Position numbers and translations under genes: made by a program
Assembly: GCF_028471945.1 (NCBI RefSeq)
Contig: NZ_CP110128.1
Span: 5,731,001 to 5,795,000 of the forward strand
DNA from: Pseudomonas sp. WJP1
GTDB taxonomy: Bacteria; Pseudomonadota; Gammaproteobacteria; Pseudomonadales; Pseudomonadaceae
Reading direction: 5' to 3'
Length of the DNA: 64,000 nucleotides
The notes under the pieces: generated by a model
Databases searched by the model: none
Seen by the model: the letters and a program-made list of their open reading frames with translations, nothing else
Told to the model about the DNA's origin: nothing
Shown here: positions 43,815 through 53,296 of the stretch, one piece after another
Layout: every line of letters begins with the position of its first letter
Numbering within the stretch: the first letter of the stretch is position 1

Positions 43815-44918
43815 TCAGGAAGAAAAGATTTCCGTGTAACGACGAATCCATTGGTCATGCACGGTGGCCAGGAAGGCGTTGTCGTGCATGATCGCCTTCT
43901 CGGCAATCTGCTCAGGCGTGAGGATGAACGGGCTCTTGCGTGCTTCGGCGGAGATGATCGCCTTGGCGTTGACCGGGCCGTTGTAGATGTCTTCAGCCAT
44001 CTTGCCCTGCACCAACGGGTCCAGGGAGTGGTTGATGAACGCGTAGGTCAGGTCGGTATCGCCAGGACGATTCTTCGGCATCACCGAGAGCATCAGGTCG
44101 GTGTAGAAACCTTCCTTCATGCCGAAGGTGGCACCCAGGCCGTAGTTCGGATCGCGGATCTGTTTCGGGAAGAAGGCCGGTGCGTACAGGCCACCCATGT
44201 CCAGGGAACCGGTGCGGAACAGCTCGGCGATCTGGTTCGGGTTCTCGCCCAGGGTCACCACACGATCCTTGAGCTCAGCGAGTTTCTTGAAGCCAGGCTC
44301 GATGTTGTGTTCGTCACCACCGGCCAGTTTGGCGGCGATGATGATCAGGTCCATGGCCTCGGTCCAGTTCGGCGGCGGCAGGAAGATGTTCGGCGACAGG
44401 TCGGCGTCCCACAGGGCGGCGTAGCTGTTCGGCGCTTCCTTGATGGTGCGCGTGCTGTAGACCAGGCTGTTGCACCAGAGCAGGTAACCGATGCCGTGAC
44501 CATTGGCGCCGGTGCGGTATTTTTCCGGTACGTCGACCAGGTTGGGAATGCGGTTGAGGTCGGGTTTTTCCAGCAGGTTGGCGGCGGCCAGGCCTTCGGC
44601 ACCGACGCCGGCCAGGGTGATGATGTCGTATTGCGGACGATCCCCGCCGGCCTTGAGTTTGGCGACCATTTCCGAGGTACTGCCGGTGCGGTCGGCGATG
44701 ACCTTGCAGCCGTACTTGTCTTCAAAGGTCGCGGCGATGTTGCGCAGTGCAGCCAGGCCGGTGTCGTCGGACCAGGTCAGCAGGCGCAGGGTCTTGCCTT
44801 GAAAGCGGGTGTCGCTGGCGTTGGCCTTGACGAACGGCAGGCTCATGGCCGCCGCGGCAACCGAGGCTACGCCCACGGTCTTGATGAATTGACGTCTGTT
44901 CAGATCATGCTCGCCCAT
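43815..44918 (-). CDS. periplasmic substrate-binding protein, PotD type, Tat signal
   Basis: This 367-residue receptor of the ABC importer begins MGEHDLNRRQFIKTVGVASV, a twin-arginine signal (RRQFIK) with an Ala-rich core ending near VKANA. The mature protein has the polyamine/iron type II binding-protein fold, starting FQGKTLRLLTWSDDTG. Export in folded form by Tat is unusual but known for this family. The ligand is not readable; the aruI-like operon suggests arginine-derived guanidino compounds or polyamines. Confidence 0.88.
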   Translation of the reverse strand: MGEHDLNRRQFIKTVGVASVAAAAMSLPFVKANASDTRFQGKTLRLLTWSDDTGLAALRNIAATFEDKYGCKVIADRTGSTSEMVAKLKAGGDRPQYDIITLAGVGAEGLAAANLLEKPDLNRIPNLVDVPEKYRTGANGHGIGYLLWCNSLVYSTRTIKEAPNSYAALWDADLSPNIFLPPPNWTEAMDLIIIAAKLAGGDEHNIEPGFKKLAELKDRVVTLGENPNQIAELFRTGSLDMGGLYAPAFFPKQIRDPNYGLGATFGMKEGFYTDLMLSVMPKNRPGDTDLTYAFINHSLDPLVQGKMAEDIYNGPVNAKAIISAEARKSPFILTPEQIAEKAIMHDNAFLATVHDQWIRRYTEIFSS

Positions 44919-45135
44919 TACGGACTCCCTTTGTTTTTGTAGGTATAAGGCAGGTCGAAACTGTTGCATCCGCGCGGCTGGACCCGCGTTACCCCTCGTA
45001 TTTTCGGGGGCTTTACTGAGCCAGCGGGTTCATCCTGAGGTCGTGTAAAACACCTGACTATCGATAAAAATTCATTGAAGCCATGACGCCGGCGCATGCC
45101 TCAACAGGAGGCATGCGCTGACCTTTTTCGGGCCT

Positions 45136-46596
45136 TCAGACGGCGCGAATCACGTGCTTGATTTCCTGGAAAGCCTGCAAGCCCCACGGCCCCAATTCGC
45201 GGCCAATGCTGCTCTGCTTGTAGCCACCCCAGGCGGTCTGCGGGAAGATCACTTGCGGCGCATTGATCCATACAAGCCCCGCCTGCAAAGCGTTGGCGAC
45301 GCGGTCCGCCGTTTCGGCGTTACGCGTAACGACGCTGGCGACCAGGCCGAACTGGCTGTCGTTGGCCAAGGCAATCGCTTCGGCTTCGGTGGCAAAACGG
45401 CGTACGCAAATCACCGGGCCAAAAATCTCTTCGCACCACAGCGCACTGTCCAGGGGCACGTCGGTGAAGACGGTCGGCTGCAAAAAATATCCGCGCGGCA
45501 GGTCTGCAGGGCGATTGCCGCCGCAAACCAGTTTGGCGCCAGCGCTCAAACCGCGATCGATGTGGCCGAGCACACGCTGGTATTGCGCTTGGTTGACCAG
45601 CGCGCCCATCTCTACGTTCGGGTCGAACGGGTCGGCCACGCGGATGGCTTCGGCACGGGCCTTCACCCGGCTGAGGAACTCATCGGCCAGCTCATCGGCG
45701 ACCAGCACGCGGCTAGTGGCGGAGCACATCTGCCCGGCGTTGAAGAAACCGCCACCGCAGGCCACTTCCACCGCCAGGTCGAGGTCGGCATCGGCCAGCA
45801 CCAGCAAGGAGGATTTGCCGCCCAGTTCCAGGCTCACGCCCTTGACGGTTTCCGCAGCCCGTTGCATGACCTGCACGCCCACCGCGTTGCTGCCGGTGAA
45901 CGACACCTTGGCGATACGCGGGTCCGCCGACAGCGGCGCACCAACGGCCAGGCCGGTGCCGCACACCAGGTTGAACACACCGGCAGGCAAGCCGGCCTGG
46001 GCAATGATCGTCGCCAGTTCCAGCTCTGGCAGCGGCGTCACTTCCGAGGGCTTGAGCACTACGCAGCAACCGGCGGCCAGGGCCGGGGCGAGCTTCCAGG
46101 CAGTGGTGACCATCGGGAAGTTCCACGGCACGATCAGGCCGACCACACCGCAAGGTTCACGACGCAGGCGCGCACTGAAATCGTCGGTCGGCAGTTCAAC
46201 CGGGCTGTCCTGTTTCGCGTCCAGCCCTTCGGCCAGACCTGCGTAATACTCGAATGTGGCGATCACGTCATCGACGTCGATGGCCGCTTCGAACAATGGC
46301 TTGCCATTGTTGCTCGACTGCAAGTGCATCAGGCGCTCGCGACCGGCCTGCACGCCCTGCGCAATCTTGCGCAGGATCGCACCGCGCTCGGCGCCGCTGG
46401 TTTGCGACCAGGCGGCGAAAGCCTTGGTTGCCGCGCCCACGGCCAGATCGACGGCGCGTTCGTCACCGCCGTTGACCGTGGTCAACAGCGCTTCGGTGGC
46501 CGGGTTGATCACGCGCAAGTGTTCGTTGCCCGCCGACCATTTACCCTCGATGAAAAGGCCATCCAGAGTCGTCGGAAAAGTCGTGGCAAAGCTCAT
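45136..46596 (-). CDS. NAD-dependent aldehyde dehydrogenase
   Basis: This 486-residue enzyme oxidises an aldehyde to its acid. The general base Glu257 lies in VSLELGGKSS and the nucleophile Cys291 in NAGQMCSATSR; the SFTGSNAVG NAD-binding loop is at about 232-240. It resembles betaine/aminobutyraldehyde dehydrogenases. Its ATG overlaps the stop of the aruI-like gene (ATGA), so the aldehyde made by that decarboxylase, probably 4-guanidinobutanal, is the likely substrate. Confidence 0.88.
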   Translation of the reverse strand: MSFATTFPTTLDGLFIEGKWSAGNEHLRVINPATEALLTTVNGGDERAVDLAVGAATKAFAAWSQTSGAERGAILRKIAQGVQAGRERLMHLQSSNNGKPLFEAAIDVDDVIATFEYYAGLAEGLDAKQDSPVELPTDDFSARLRREPCGVVGLIVPWNFPMVTTAWKLAPALAAGCCVVLKPSEVTPLPELELATIIAQAGLPAGVFNLVCGTGLAVGAPLSADPRIAKVSFTGSNAVGVQVMQRAAETVKGVSLELGGKSSLLVLADADLDLAVEVACGGGFFNAGQMCSATSRVLVADELADEFLSRVKARAEAIRVADPFDPNVEMGALVNQAQYQRVLGHIDRGLSAGAKLVCGGNRPADLPRGYFLQPTVFTDVPLDSALWCEEIFGPVICVRRFATEAEAIALANDSQFGLVASVVTRNAETADRVANALQAGLVWINAPQVIFPQTAWGGYKQSSIGRELGPWGLQAFQEIKHVIRAV

Positions 46597-48230
46597 TTCG
46601 ACACCGCCTTCGTCCACTCGGTCTGATCGATTTCAATCAGGGTCGGACCCTGGCGATCGGTGGCCACACGCAATGCCGTACGCAGTTGTTCAACACCGTT
46701 GACCGCCTCGGCAGCGCAACCCAAAGCCTTGGCCACACCGATGAAGTCCGGGGTGTAGATGTCCACGCCCACCGGCTCGATGGCACGGTTGACCATGTAT
46801 TTCTTGATCTCTTCGTAACCCTGGTTATTCCACAGCAGCACGATCACCGGGGTGCGCGCTTCAACGGCGCTGGCCAGTTCCGGCAGGGTGAACTGCAGGC
46901 CGCCGTCGCCGATCAGGCACACCACTGGCGGACGCGCGCCGCCTTCGACGGTGCCGCCCAACCAGGCGCCGATCGCCGCCGGCAAGGCGTAACCGAGGGT
47001 GCCGTAGCCGGTAGAGGAGTTGAACCAGCGACGCGGGCGTTCCGGGTTGAAGGTCAGGTTGCCGGTGTACACCGGTTGGGTCGAATCGCCGACGAATACC
47101 GCGTTCGGCAGTTCGTGCAGGACGGTTTCCAGGAAACGGGTCTGGGCCAGAGTCGGCGCATCCCAGGTGGCGGCCAGCTCTTCGCGCAAACGGGCGGCGC
47201 GCACCTGGCCCCAATCGTTACGGCGCTCGGCCAACGGCTTGTGCGACAGCGCGCTGAGCAAGGCCTGGGCGGCGTTGCGCGAGTCGGCGACCAAGGCCAC
47301 GTGTGGCGGGTAGTTGCGTACGGTCTGGTCCGGATCGATGTCGACGCGCAGCAGCTTGCCAGGAATCTCGAAACCACCGGCGAAGGTCACGTCGTAGTCG
47401 GTCTCGGCCAGTTCGGTACCGATGGCCAGCACCACGTCGGCCTCGGCAACCAGTGCGCGGGTGGCGACCAGGCTCTGGGTCGAACCGATCAGCAGCGGAT
47501 GAGCGGAGTGCAGCATGCCCTTGGCATTGATGGTCAGCGCGACGGGCGCGTCCAGCAGTTCGGCCAGTTCGGTCAGCTCGGCGGCAGCATCGATGGCGCC
47601 ACCACCGGCGAGGATCAACGGACGCTTGGCCCCGGCCAGCAGCTCGGTCATGCGGCTCACGGCGGACGGTGCGGCACCGGCGCGCTCGATGTTGACCGGG
47701 ACGCTGGCCAGCAGGTCGTCGGCTTCTTCAACCAATACGTCCAGTGGAATTTCGATGTGCACCGGACGCGGACGACCGGCCTGGAACAGCGCGAAGGCAC
47801 GGGCCAGCACGCCCGGCAACTCGGACGCCGACATCAGGGTATGGGAGAACGCCGCCACGCCACCGACCAGTGCGCTCTGGTTCGGCAGCTCGTGAAGCTT
47901 GCCGCGACCGCCGCCCAGCTGGTTGCGGGTCTGTACGCTGGAGATCACCAGCATCGGGATCGAGTCGGCATACGCCTGGCCCATCGCCGTGGTGATGTTG
48001 GTCATGCCAGGGCCGGTGATGATGAAGCACACACCCGGCTTGCCGCTGGTGCGGGCATAGCCGTCAGCCATGAAGCCGGCGCCTTGCTCGTGACGCGGGG
48101 TGACGTGGTTGATGCTCGAACGGGCCAGCCCGCGATACAGCTCCACGGTGTGAACCCCGGGAATGCCGAACACCTGCTCGACTCCGTAACCTTCGAGTAA
48201 CTTGACCAATACTTCGCCGCACGTCGCCAT
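46593..48230 (-). CDS. aruI: TPP-dependent decarboxylase, probable 5-guanidino-2-oxopentanoate decarboxylase
   Basis: This 545-residue thiamine-diphosphate enzyme is of the acetolactate synthase/decarboxylase type. The cofactor-activating Glu48 is in PRHEQGAG. The TPP/Mg motif runs from GDGGLQ to NNQGY about 28 residues later. The sequence closely resembles what I recall of P. aeruginosa AruI, which decarboxylates 2-ketoarginine in the arginine transaminase pathway. No aminotransferase (aruH) lies beside it. The start at MATCGEVLVKLLEGYG removes a 32-residue unconserved extension. It is the first gene of the operon, divergent from a LysR regulator. Confidence 0.8.
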   Translation of the reverse strand: MATCGEVLVKLLEGYGVEQVFGIPGVHTVELYRGLARSSINHVTPRHEQGAGFMADGYARTSGKPGVCFIITGPGMTNITTAMGQAYADSIPMLVISSVQTRNQLGGGRGKLHELPNQSALVGGVAAFSHTLMSASELPGVLARAFALFQAGRPRPVHIEIPLDVLVEEADDLLASVPVNIERAGAAPSAVSRMTELLAGAKRPLILAGGGAIDAAAELTELAELLDAPVALTINAKGMLHSAHPLLIGSTQSLVATRALVAEADVVLAIGTELAETDYDVTFAGGFEIPGKLLRVDIDPDQTVRNYPPHVALVADSRNAAQALLSALSHKPLAERRNDWGQVRAARLREELAATWDAPTLAQTRFLETVLHELPNAVFVGDSTQPVYTGNLTFNPERPRRWFNSSTGYGTLGYALPAAIGAWLGGTVEGGARPPVVCLIGDGGLQFTLPELASAVEARTPVIVLLWNNQGYEEIKKYMVNRAIEPVGVDIYTPDFIGVAKALGCAAEAVNGVEQLRTALRVATDRQGPTLIEIDQTEWTKAVSK

Positions 48231-48389
48231 GTCATTGCCCTTCTTGTTCGTTTGAGACGCCGGGCCTGCGCAGTGTTTATGATGGATTCGCAGGTCCAGG
48301 GATGGCCTCATTGGAACGGGCGACACATAGCCGCAACAATGGATAAAAAGTCATACTAGCCATGTCCTCACGTCATACCTTGGATCCCA

Positions 48390-49271
48390 ATGAAACGACT
48401 GCCTCCCCTGCCGGCGCTGCACACATTCCTGATTACCGCGCAGTGCTGCAATTTCACCCGTGCTGCCGAACAGCTGTTTATCACCCAGGGCGCGGTGAGT
48501 CGGCAGATCGCCGGGCTGGAAGATTTCCTGGGTTATGAATTGTTCATCCGTCAGGCTAGAGGCCTGGACCTGACCGCCGAAGGTCGGGAATGGCTGCCAC
48601 GGGTCCAGCAGATTTTCGGCCTGATCGACGAGGCGGTGGAGCAGATCGGCGAGAAGCGCGAAACCCTGCAGCTCAAGGCGCCGACCTGCGTCATGCGCTG
48701 GTTGCTGCCACGCCTCTTGCAATGGCAAAGGGAACGCCCGGACGTGCCGGTGGAGCTCACCACGACGGTCAAGCACGGCGTGGATTTTCATCGTGAACAG
48801 TTCGATGCGGCAGTGATGTATGGCGCACCGCCGGACGGCTTGCTGGTGTCGCAAAAACTCTTCGATGAGCAACTGACGCCGGTGTGCTCCAAGCCGTTGC
48901 TCGAAGGTTCGGTGCCGCTCCAGTCACCGGAAGATCTGGAGCAGCACATGCTCTTGCACCCGACCCGGGATGAACGGGACTGGAAGGCCTGGCTGGCCAC
49001 TGCGGATATTCGCCTGAGCAATGTGAGCAAGGGCCAGCATTTCGAAACCCTGGACCTGGCCATGTCGATGGCCTCCCAAGGCACAGGCGTGGCGATCGGT
49101 GACTGGTCGTTGATCGGCGATGACCTGAGTGCCGGGAGGCTGGTCATGCCCTTTGAATTGAAGGTGAAAACCGGGCTGGCGTATTACCTGGTTTTCCCGG
49201 AGAAGCCTGCGCCTTCGGCGAAGTTGCGCGAGTTGATGGGGTGGTTGGTGGAGCAGGCGCAATCGCGATAA
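48390..49271 (+). CDS. LysR-type regulator, GcvA-like
   Basis: This 293-residue regulator has an N-terminal winged helix (FTRAAEQLFITQGAVSRQIA) and a C-terminal effector domain (about 90-290). It begins MKRLPPLPALHTFLITAQC, typical of the GcvA group. It is transcribed away from the aruI-like operon across a 159-bp intergenic region, so it most likely controls that operon. Confidence 0.9.
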   Translation: MKRLPPLPALHTFLITAQCCNFTRAAEQLFITQGAVSRQIAGLEDFLGYELFIRQARGLDLTAEGREWLPRVQQIFGLIDEAVEQIGEKRETLQLKAPTCVMRWLLPRLLQWQRERPDVPVELTTTVKHGVDFHREQFDAAVMYGAPPDGLLVSQKLFDEQLTPVCSKPLLEGSVPLQSPEDLEQHMLLHPTRDERDWKAWLATADIRLSNVSKGQHFETLDLAMSMASQGTGVAIGDWSLIGDDLSAGRLVMPFELKVKTGLAYYLVFPEKPAPSAKLRELMGWLVEQAQSR

Positions 49272-49278
49272 TCGAAAC

Positions 49279-49380
49279 CTGTGGGAGCGAGCCTGCTCGC
49301 GATGGAGGTAGGGGCACCGCGTTGAATCAGGTAGCCCTCGTCATCGTTAACGACCATCGCGAGCAGGCTCGCTCCTACAG
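49279..49380. repeat. REPIN with long spacer
   Basis: Inverted arms at 49279-49305 and 49354-49380 carry the GAGCCTGCTCGCGATGG core. The spacer is 48 bp. It lies between convergent genes. Confidence 0.9.
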
Positions 49381-49383
49381 GGG

Positions 49384-50007
49384 TCAATGAGCTGAGTATC
49401 CGACGGTAAACCGCTGGCGAGAGTGCTTCGGCGCTTCGATTTCATCTAGCATCGCAATCGCATAGTCAGCGAACGTGATCCAGCTGCGCCCCGCGCTGCT
49501 CACCAGCAAATCATCCTTGCCGACCCGGAAAGTCCCGGTACGCTCACCTTCGACAAACTCCGCCGATGGCGACAGGAAGGTCCAGTCCAGATCCTTTTCC
49601 TGACGCAGGTTTTCCAGGAACTCGGCACCCGCACCCGCCTCTGCCTTGTACTCCGCCGGGAAGCCTGCGCTATCGATCACCCGGGTACCGTCCGGCAACA
49701 ACAGAGAACCGGCACCGCCCACCACCAGCAGGCGTTTGACCCCGGCCTGTTTCACCGGACCGATGACGGCACTGGCAGGCAGGGTCGCGAAATGCGCCGC
49801 GCTGATCACCACGTCATGCCCGGCGATTGCCGCCTGCAGCGCGGCGGCATCCAGCGCATCGACAGCCTTGCTCACCACACTTTCACGCGCGCCGATCCTT
49901 GAGGTGTCACGGGCAATGGCGGTAACGCTGTGACCACGACGCAGGGCTTCTTCCAACAGTTGGCTACCGGCACGACCGGTGGCACCGATGATTGCGATTT
50001 TGCTCAT
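49384..50007 (-). CDS. NAD(P)-binding reductase, NmrA/YwnB-like
   Basis: This 207-residue Rossmann protein begins MSKIAIIGATGRAGSQLLEE, with the GxTGxxG dinucleotide motif; HSVTAIARD follows at the end of strand 2. The central VVISAAHF and the later WTFLSPSAEF fit the atypical SDR class of NmrA-like proteins. No YxxxK catalytic pair is apparent. The substrate is unknown. Confidence 0.83.
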   Translation of the reverse strand: MSKIAIIGATGRAGSQLLEEALRRGHSVTAIARDTSRIGARESVVSKAVDALDAAALQAAIAGHDVVISAAHFATLPASAVIGPVKQAGVKRLLVVGGAGSLLLPDGTRVIDSAGFPAEYKAEAGAGAEFLENLRQEKDLDWTFLSPSAEFVEGERTGTFRVGKDDLLVSSAGRSWITFADYAIAMLDEIEAPKHSRQRFTVGYSAH

Positions 50008-50040
50008 AGCGTTCTCCAGTTGGATTGGGTGTACTCGAAT

Positions 50041-50071
50041 GATCGTTCCCACGCTCTGCGTGGGAACGATC
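50041..50071. repeat. perfect 14-bp-arm palindrome repeat
   Basis: GATCGTTCCCACGC and GCGTGGGAACGATC flank TCT. It is a common dispersed pseudomonad palindrome, unrelated to the REPIN arms here, and may terminate one of the flanking minus-strand genes. Confidence 0.8.
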
Positions 50072-50089
50072 ACCATCAGGAACTGCGGG

Positions 50090-50968
50090 TTACCACTTCA
50101 TCTCGCCCTTGGCGACCTTGGCGCTTAGCTCCAACGAGCTTTCCTCACCCAGTGCCGGGTAGCGTTTTTTCATCGCCGCGATCAGTGCCACCGAATCTTT
50201 GGCCTTGGCGGTTTCTTCGTCGAAGGCCTTGATGTAATCGGCGGTGAACTGCACGGCGGCCAGGGAGCGACCAGTCTCGCCGAGGTAATGCCCCGGCACG
50301 ACGGTGTTCGGCTTCAGGGTTTCGATCGAATGCAGCGTAGCCAACCAATCGGCATGGGACTGCGCGGTCTGGGTGTCGGCCATCCACACGTGGATGTTTT
50401 CCGCCACGACCACACCACCCACCACGGCCTTGATCGACGGAATCCACACGAAGCTGCGATCCGGTTGCCTGCCCTCAAGGCCGATCACCTGCAGTTTCTG
50501 CCCTTCGAGCATCAGGCTGTCGCCTTTAAGCACCTGCGGCACGATGGTTTTGGCGGGTGCGTCAGCCCCCAGCTTCGGTCCCCAAAACGCCAGCTTGCCG
50601 TCGACGGTGTGCTTGATGTGATCGACGGTCGGCTGTGAAGCGAGCACTTTGGCCTTGGGAAAAGCAGCCGTCAGGGTATCGAGGCCGAAGTAGTAATCCG
50701 GGTCGCCGTGGCTGATGTAGATGGTGGTCAGTTGCTTGCCGCTGGCGCGAATTTTTTCCACCACTTGCGCGGCCTGGGACTTGCCGAACTGGGCGTCCAC
50801 CAGGATCGCCTCTTTCTCGCCGCTGACCAGTACCGAGGTCACCGGAAATATCGCTTTATCGCCGGGGTTGTAGACATCCAGCGTCAATGTCGACGCGGCC
50901 GCGTGGGCGGCGAAACCGAGGGCGGTGGTCGCCAGCAAAACGCGTTTGAGTGTGGTGAAACCGATCAT
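50090..50968 (-). CDS. secreted MBL-fold protein with altered metal motif
   Basis: This 292-residue metallo-beta-lactamase-fold protein has a signal peptide (residues 1-25, LLATTALGFAAHAAA). The usual HxHxDH metal motif reads HGDPDY (87-92), so the second and last His are replaced by Asp and Tyr. Downstream, VVPGHYLGETG keeps a possible third His. It may bind metal differently, act with a single ion, or be non-catalytic. It is divergent from a LysR regulator. Confidence 0.82.
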   Translation of the reverse strand: MIGFTTLKRVLLATTALGFAAHAAASTLTLDVYNPGDKAIFPVTSVLVSGEKEAILVDAQFGKSQAAQVVEKIRASGKQLTTIYISHGDPDYYFGLDTLTAAFPKAKVLASQPTVDHIKHTVDGKLAFWGPKLGADAPAKTIVPQVLKGDSLMLEGQKLQVIGLEGRQPDRSFVWIPSIKAVVGGVVVAENIHVWMADTQTAQSHADWLATLHSIETLKPNTVVPGHYLGETGRSLAAVQFTADYIKAFDEETAKAKDSVALIAAMKKRYPALGEESSLELSAKVAKGEMKW

Positions 50969-51086
50969 CTGTTGCTCCGTGGTTCGCGGGCCAGGCTTGG
51001 CCGATATGGGAACAGAGCTTAGTTGCCAGCTTCAGTACAAAAAATGCGATGATCGAACATAGTTTGTTTCTGAAATCGGTCAAATC

Positions 51087-51992
51087 ATGGATCGTCTACA
51101 CGCTATGCGGGTGTTCGTCACGGTGGTCGATCTCGGCAGCCAGTCAGCCGCCGCCGATCACCTGGAGCTGTCACGGCCGGTGGTTTCGCGGTATCTGGCG
51201 GAACTGGAAAACTGGGTCGGCGCACGCCTGATGCACCGCACCACGCGCAAGTTGAGCCTGACCGCCGCCGGCAGCGAAATGCTGCCCCGCTGCCGGCAGA
51301 TGCTCGACTTGTCCACGGACATGCAAGCGGCCGTCAGCGTGCCGGAGGATGCACCCCGCGGCCTGCTGCGAATCAGCGTCAGCACCTCGTTCGGACAGGC
51401 GCAACTGGCTGGTGCCATGGCGGCATTCGTCAAGCGCTACCCGGGTGTCAGCGTCGACATGCAGATGCTTGACCGCACGGTGAACCTGGTGGATGAGCGC
51501 ATCGACCTGGCCATTCGCACCAGCAATGACCTGGACCCGAACCTGATCGCCCGGCGACTGACCGTCTGCCGTTCAGTGATCTGCGCCTCCCCCGCTTACC
51601 TGCGCGAGCACCCGATGCCCCGGCGGGTCGAAGACCTGAGCCAGCACAACTGCCTGACCCACTCCTATTTCGGCAAAAGCCTCTGGCATTTCGAACAGGA
51701 CGGCGAGCAGGTGTCGGTGCCGGTGCAAGGCAACATCAGCGCCAACGAAGCCAGCACATTGCTGCGCGCCACCCTGGCCGGCGCCGGGGTGGCGATGTTG
51801 CCGACTTATCAGGCGGGTGTGCATATCCACAGCGGCGAACTGGTGCGCCTGCTGCCCCAGGCCGAACCCCGGCAGATGAACGTGTACGCGGTGTACGCCT
51901 CACGCAAACACATGCCATCGGCGCTGCGCTGCCTGCTGGATTTTCTGGTGGTGAGGTTTCCCGAAGAACCGGCGTGGGATGTTGGCCTTTAA
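51087..51992 (+). CDS. LysR-type regulator
   Basis: This 301-residue LysR regulator begins MDRLHAMRVFVTVVDLGSQS, with the DNA-binding helix SAAADHLELSRPVVSRYLAE and an effector domain from about residue 90. It is divergent from the MBL-fold gene with 118 bp between them and is therefore its probable controller. Confidence 0.9.
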   Translation: MDRLHAMRVFVTVVDLGSQSAAADHLELSRPVVSRYLAELENWVGARLMHRTTRKLSLTAAGSEMLPRCRQMLDLSTDMQAAVSVPEDAPRGLLRISVSTSFGQAQLAGAMAAFVKRYPGVSVDMQMLDRTVNLVDERIDLAIRTSNDLDPNLIARRLTVCRSVICASPAYLREHPMPRRVEDLSQHNCLTHSYFGKSLWHFEQDGEQVSVPVQGNISANEASTLLRATLAGAGVAMLPTYQAGVHIHSGELVRLLPQAEPRQMNVYAVYASRKHMPSALRCLLDFLVVRFPEEPAWDVGL

Positions 51993-52054
51993 AGACCTGA
52001 TCTTGTTCTATGCTCAAGGTAGTACCGAAGGGTATTCGTTCAGAGGTCTACGCC

Positions 52055-52231
52055 ATGAACATCAAAACAAGAAGGTACCTCGCCATTTTCATCACCTGCG
52101 CGGTGACGCTCGGGCTGTATGGCGCTGCCGCCTGGCGCGTCGAGCAGCTGCGCAACTTGCCCCGGGAATCCGCCAGCTGCAATTTCGAACGCTGCATTCC
52201 GCACAACGCGACCCTTAACGCCCTGCGGTAA
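52055..52231 (+). CDS. small single-pass membrane protein, 58 residues
   Basis: MNIKTRRYLAIFITCAVTLG leads into one hydrophobic helix (about 8-27), followed by a short polar tail with two cysteines (SCNFERCIPHN), which could form a disulfide in the periplasm. AGAGGT lies 9 bp upstream. There is no recognised family. It could be a real small protein or a chance frame. Confidence 0.55.
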   Translation: MNIKTRRYLAIFITCAVTLGLYGAAAWRVEQLRNLPRESASCNFERCIPHNATLNALR

Positions 52232-52239
52232 CGAACGGG

Positions 52240-53136
52240 TCAGGCCTCGTTGTCCTGATCGGCCTTCAAGCGGTCGCGGAACGCCTTTGGCGAGATGCCC
52301 ACGCGGCGCCGAAACAGCCGCGTGAAGTTGGTCGGATCAGAGAACCCCAACACATCGGACATTTCATAGATGGTCATGCTGGTATAGGTCAGCAGGCGCT
52401 TGGCTTCCAGCAACTGCCGTTCGTGCATGATCTGCAACGCCGGTTGGCCCGCCAGCTCACGGCAGGTGCCATTGAGATGGGAGACCGAAATCCCCAGCCG
52501 ATGAGCCAGGTCTTCAACCTTGACGTGCTGGCGATAGGTTTCTTCCACCAACTGGATGTAGCCATTGAGGTATTCCCGCGCCCGCTGCGGTCGTTGACCG
52601 ACTGAGCGGCGCTGGATCACCTGGCGGCTGACCCACACCATGATCACGCTGACCAGCGAATGCATGAGCATTTCACGCGCCGGTTGGTGGCCGGTATATT
52701 CGCTCTGTAACGCGCTGAACAGACTATTGAGGTACTCGGCGTCCAGGCCCGCCGGGTAGCTCTCGGCCTGGGCCAGGGCATTCACCGAATGCCCCAGCTG
52801 CGCCTGAAGATGCGCGATCAGCGGTGCCGCGAGCGTGACCACGAACCCCTCGACATCTTCGCTGAACCGGAAGCCATGCACTGACAGCGGCGGCAGGATC
52901 TGGATCGCCGGCTCGGTCAGTTGCGTACGTTTACCTTCGATTTCAAGCTCTGCCTGACCTTTGAAAACGAAGAGCAACTGACATAAATCGGCGTGGCGGT
53001 GGGGTTTGATTTCCCATTGATGTTCGCGACTACGGTTGGAAATGGTTTCACAGTGCAGCAAGTCCGGGGTCGGCCAATCCAGGCTTTCACCGTAGAGCTT
53101 GAACACCGGAATCGAAGGCAGGTCAGGCTTGTTCAT
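52240..53136 (-). CDS. AraC-family regulator, PobR/PobC-like
   Basis: This 298-residue regulator has an N-terminal cupin (HRHADLCQLLFVFKGQAELE, residues about 45-65) and a C-terminal double helix-turn-helix (VEDLAHRLGISVSHLNGTCR; MSDVLGFSDPTNFTRLFRRR). This type activates pobA (4-hydroxybenzoate hydroxylase) in Pseudomonas. A pobA remnant lies divergently upstream at 53297-53433, which supports the assignment and suggests that its original target is gone from this locus. The start at MNKPDLPSIPVFKLYGE was chosen. Confidence 0.85.
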   Translation of the reverse strand: MNKPDLPSIPVFKLYGESLDWPTPDLLHCETISNRSREHQWEIKPHRHADLCQLLFVFKGQAELEIEGKRTQLTEPAIQILPPLSVHGFRFSEDVEGFVVTLAAPLIAHLQAQLGHSVNALAQAESYPAGLDAEYLNSLFSALQSEYTGHQPAREMLMHSLVSVIMVWVSRQVIQRRSVGQRPQRAREYLNGYIQLVEETYRQHVKVEDLAHRLGISVSHLNGTCRELAGQPALQIMHERQLLEAKRLLTYTSMTIYEMSDVLGFSDPTNFTRLFRRRVGISPKAFRDRLKADQDNEA

Positions 53137-53296
53137 CACTTCAATCCAGGTTTCGGAATGGACGACGGGCGATAATCGCACCGATTGGCAGAATGTACAG
53201 CTATCCGCTCAGTTTTCACCTTCAATTGACCGGCCCGCAAGGGAAAAATGCAAGCTTTCACTGCATAAAAACCATTTTCCGGCCTTGATCGCCTGC

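Noticed and set aside
48231..48389. Guanidine or other riboswitch before the aruI-like operon
   Set aside because: No conserved guanidine-riboswitch motif was recognised, and the divergent LysR arrangement explains control more simply.
50041..50071. Attachment site or transposon inverted repeat
   Set aside because: It is a single short palindrome without an integrase or target duplication. It resembles a known dispersed Pseudomonas palindrome.
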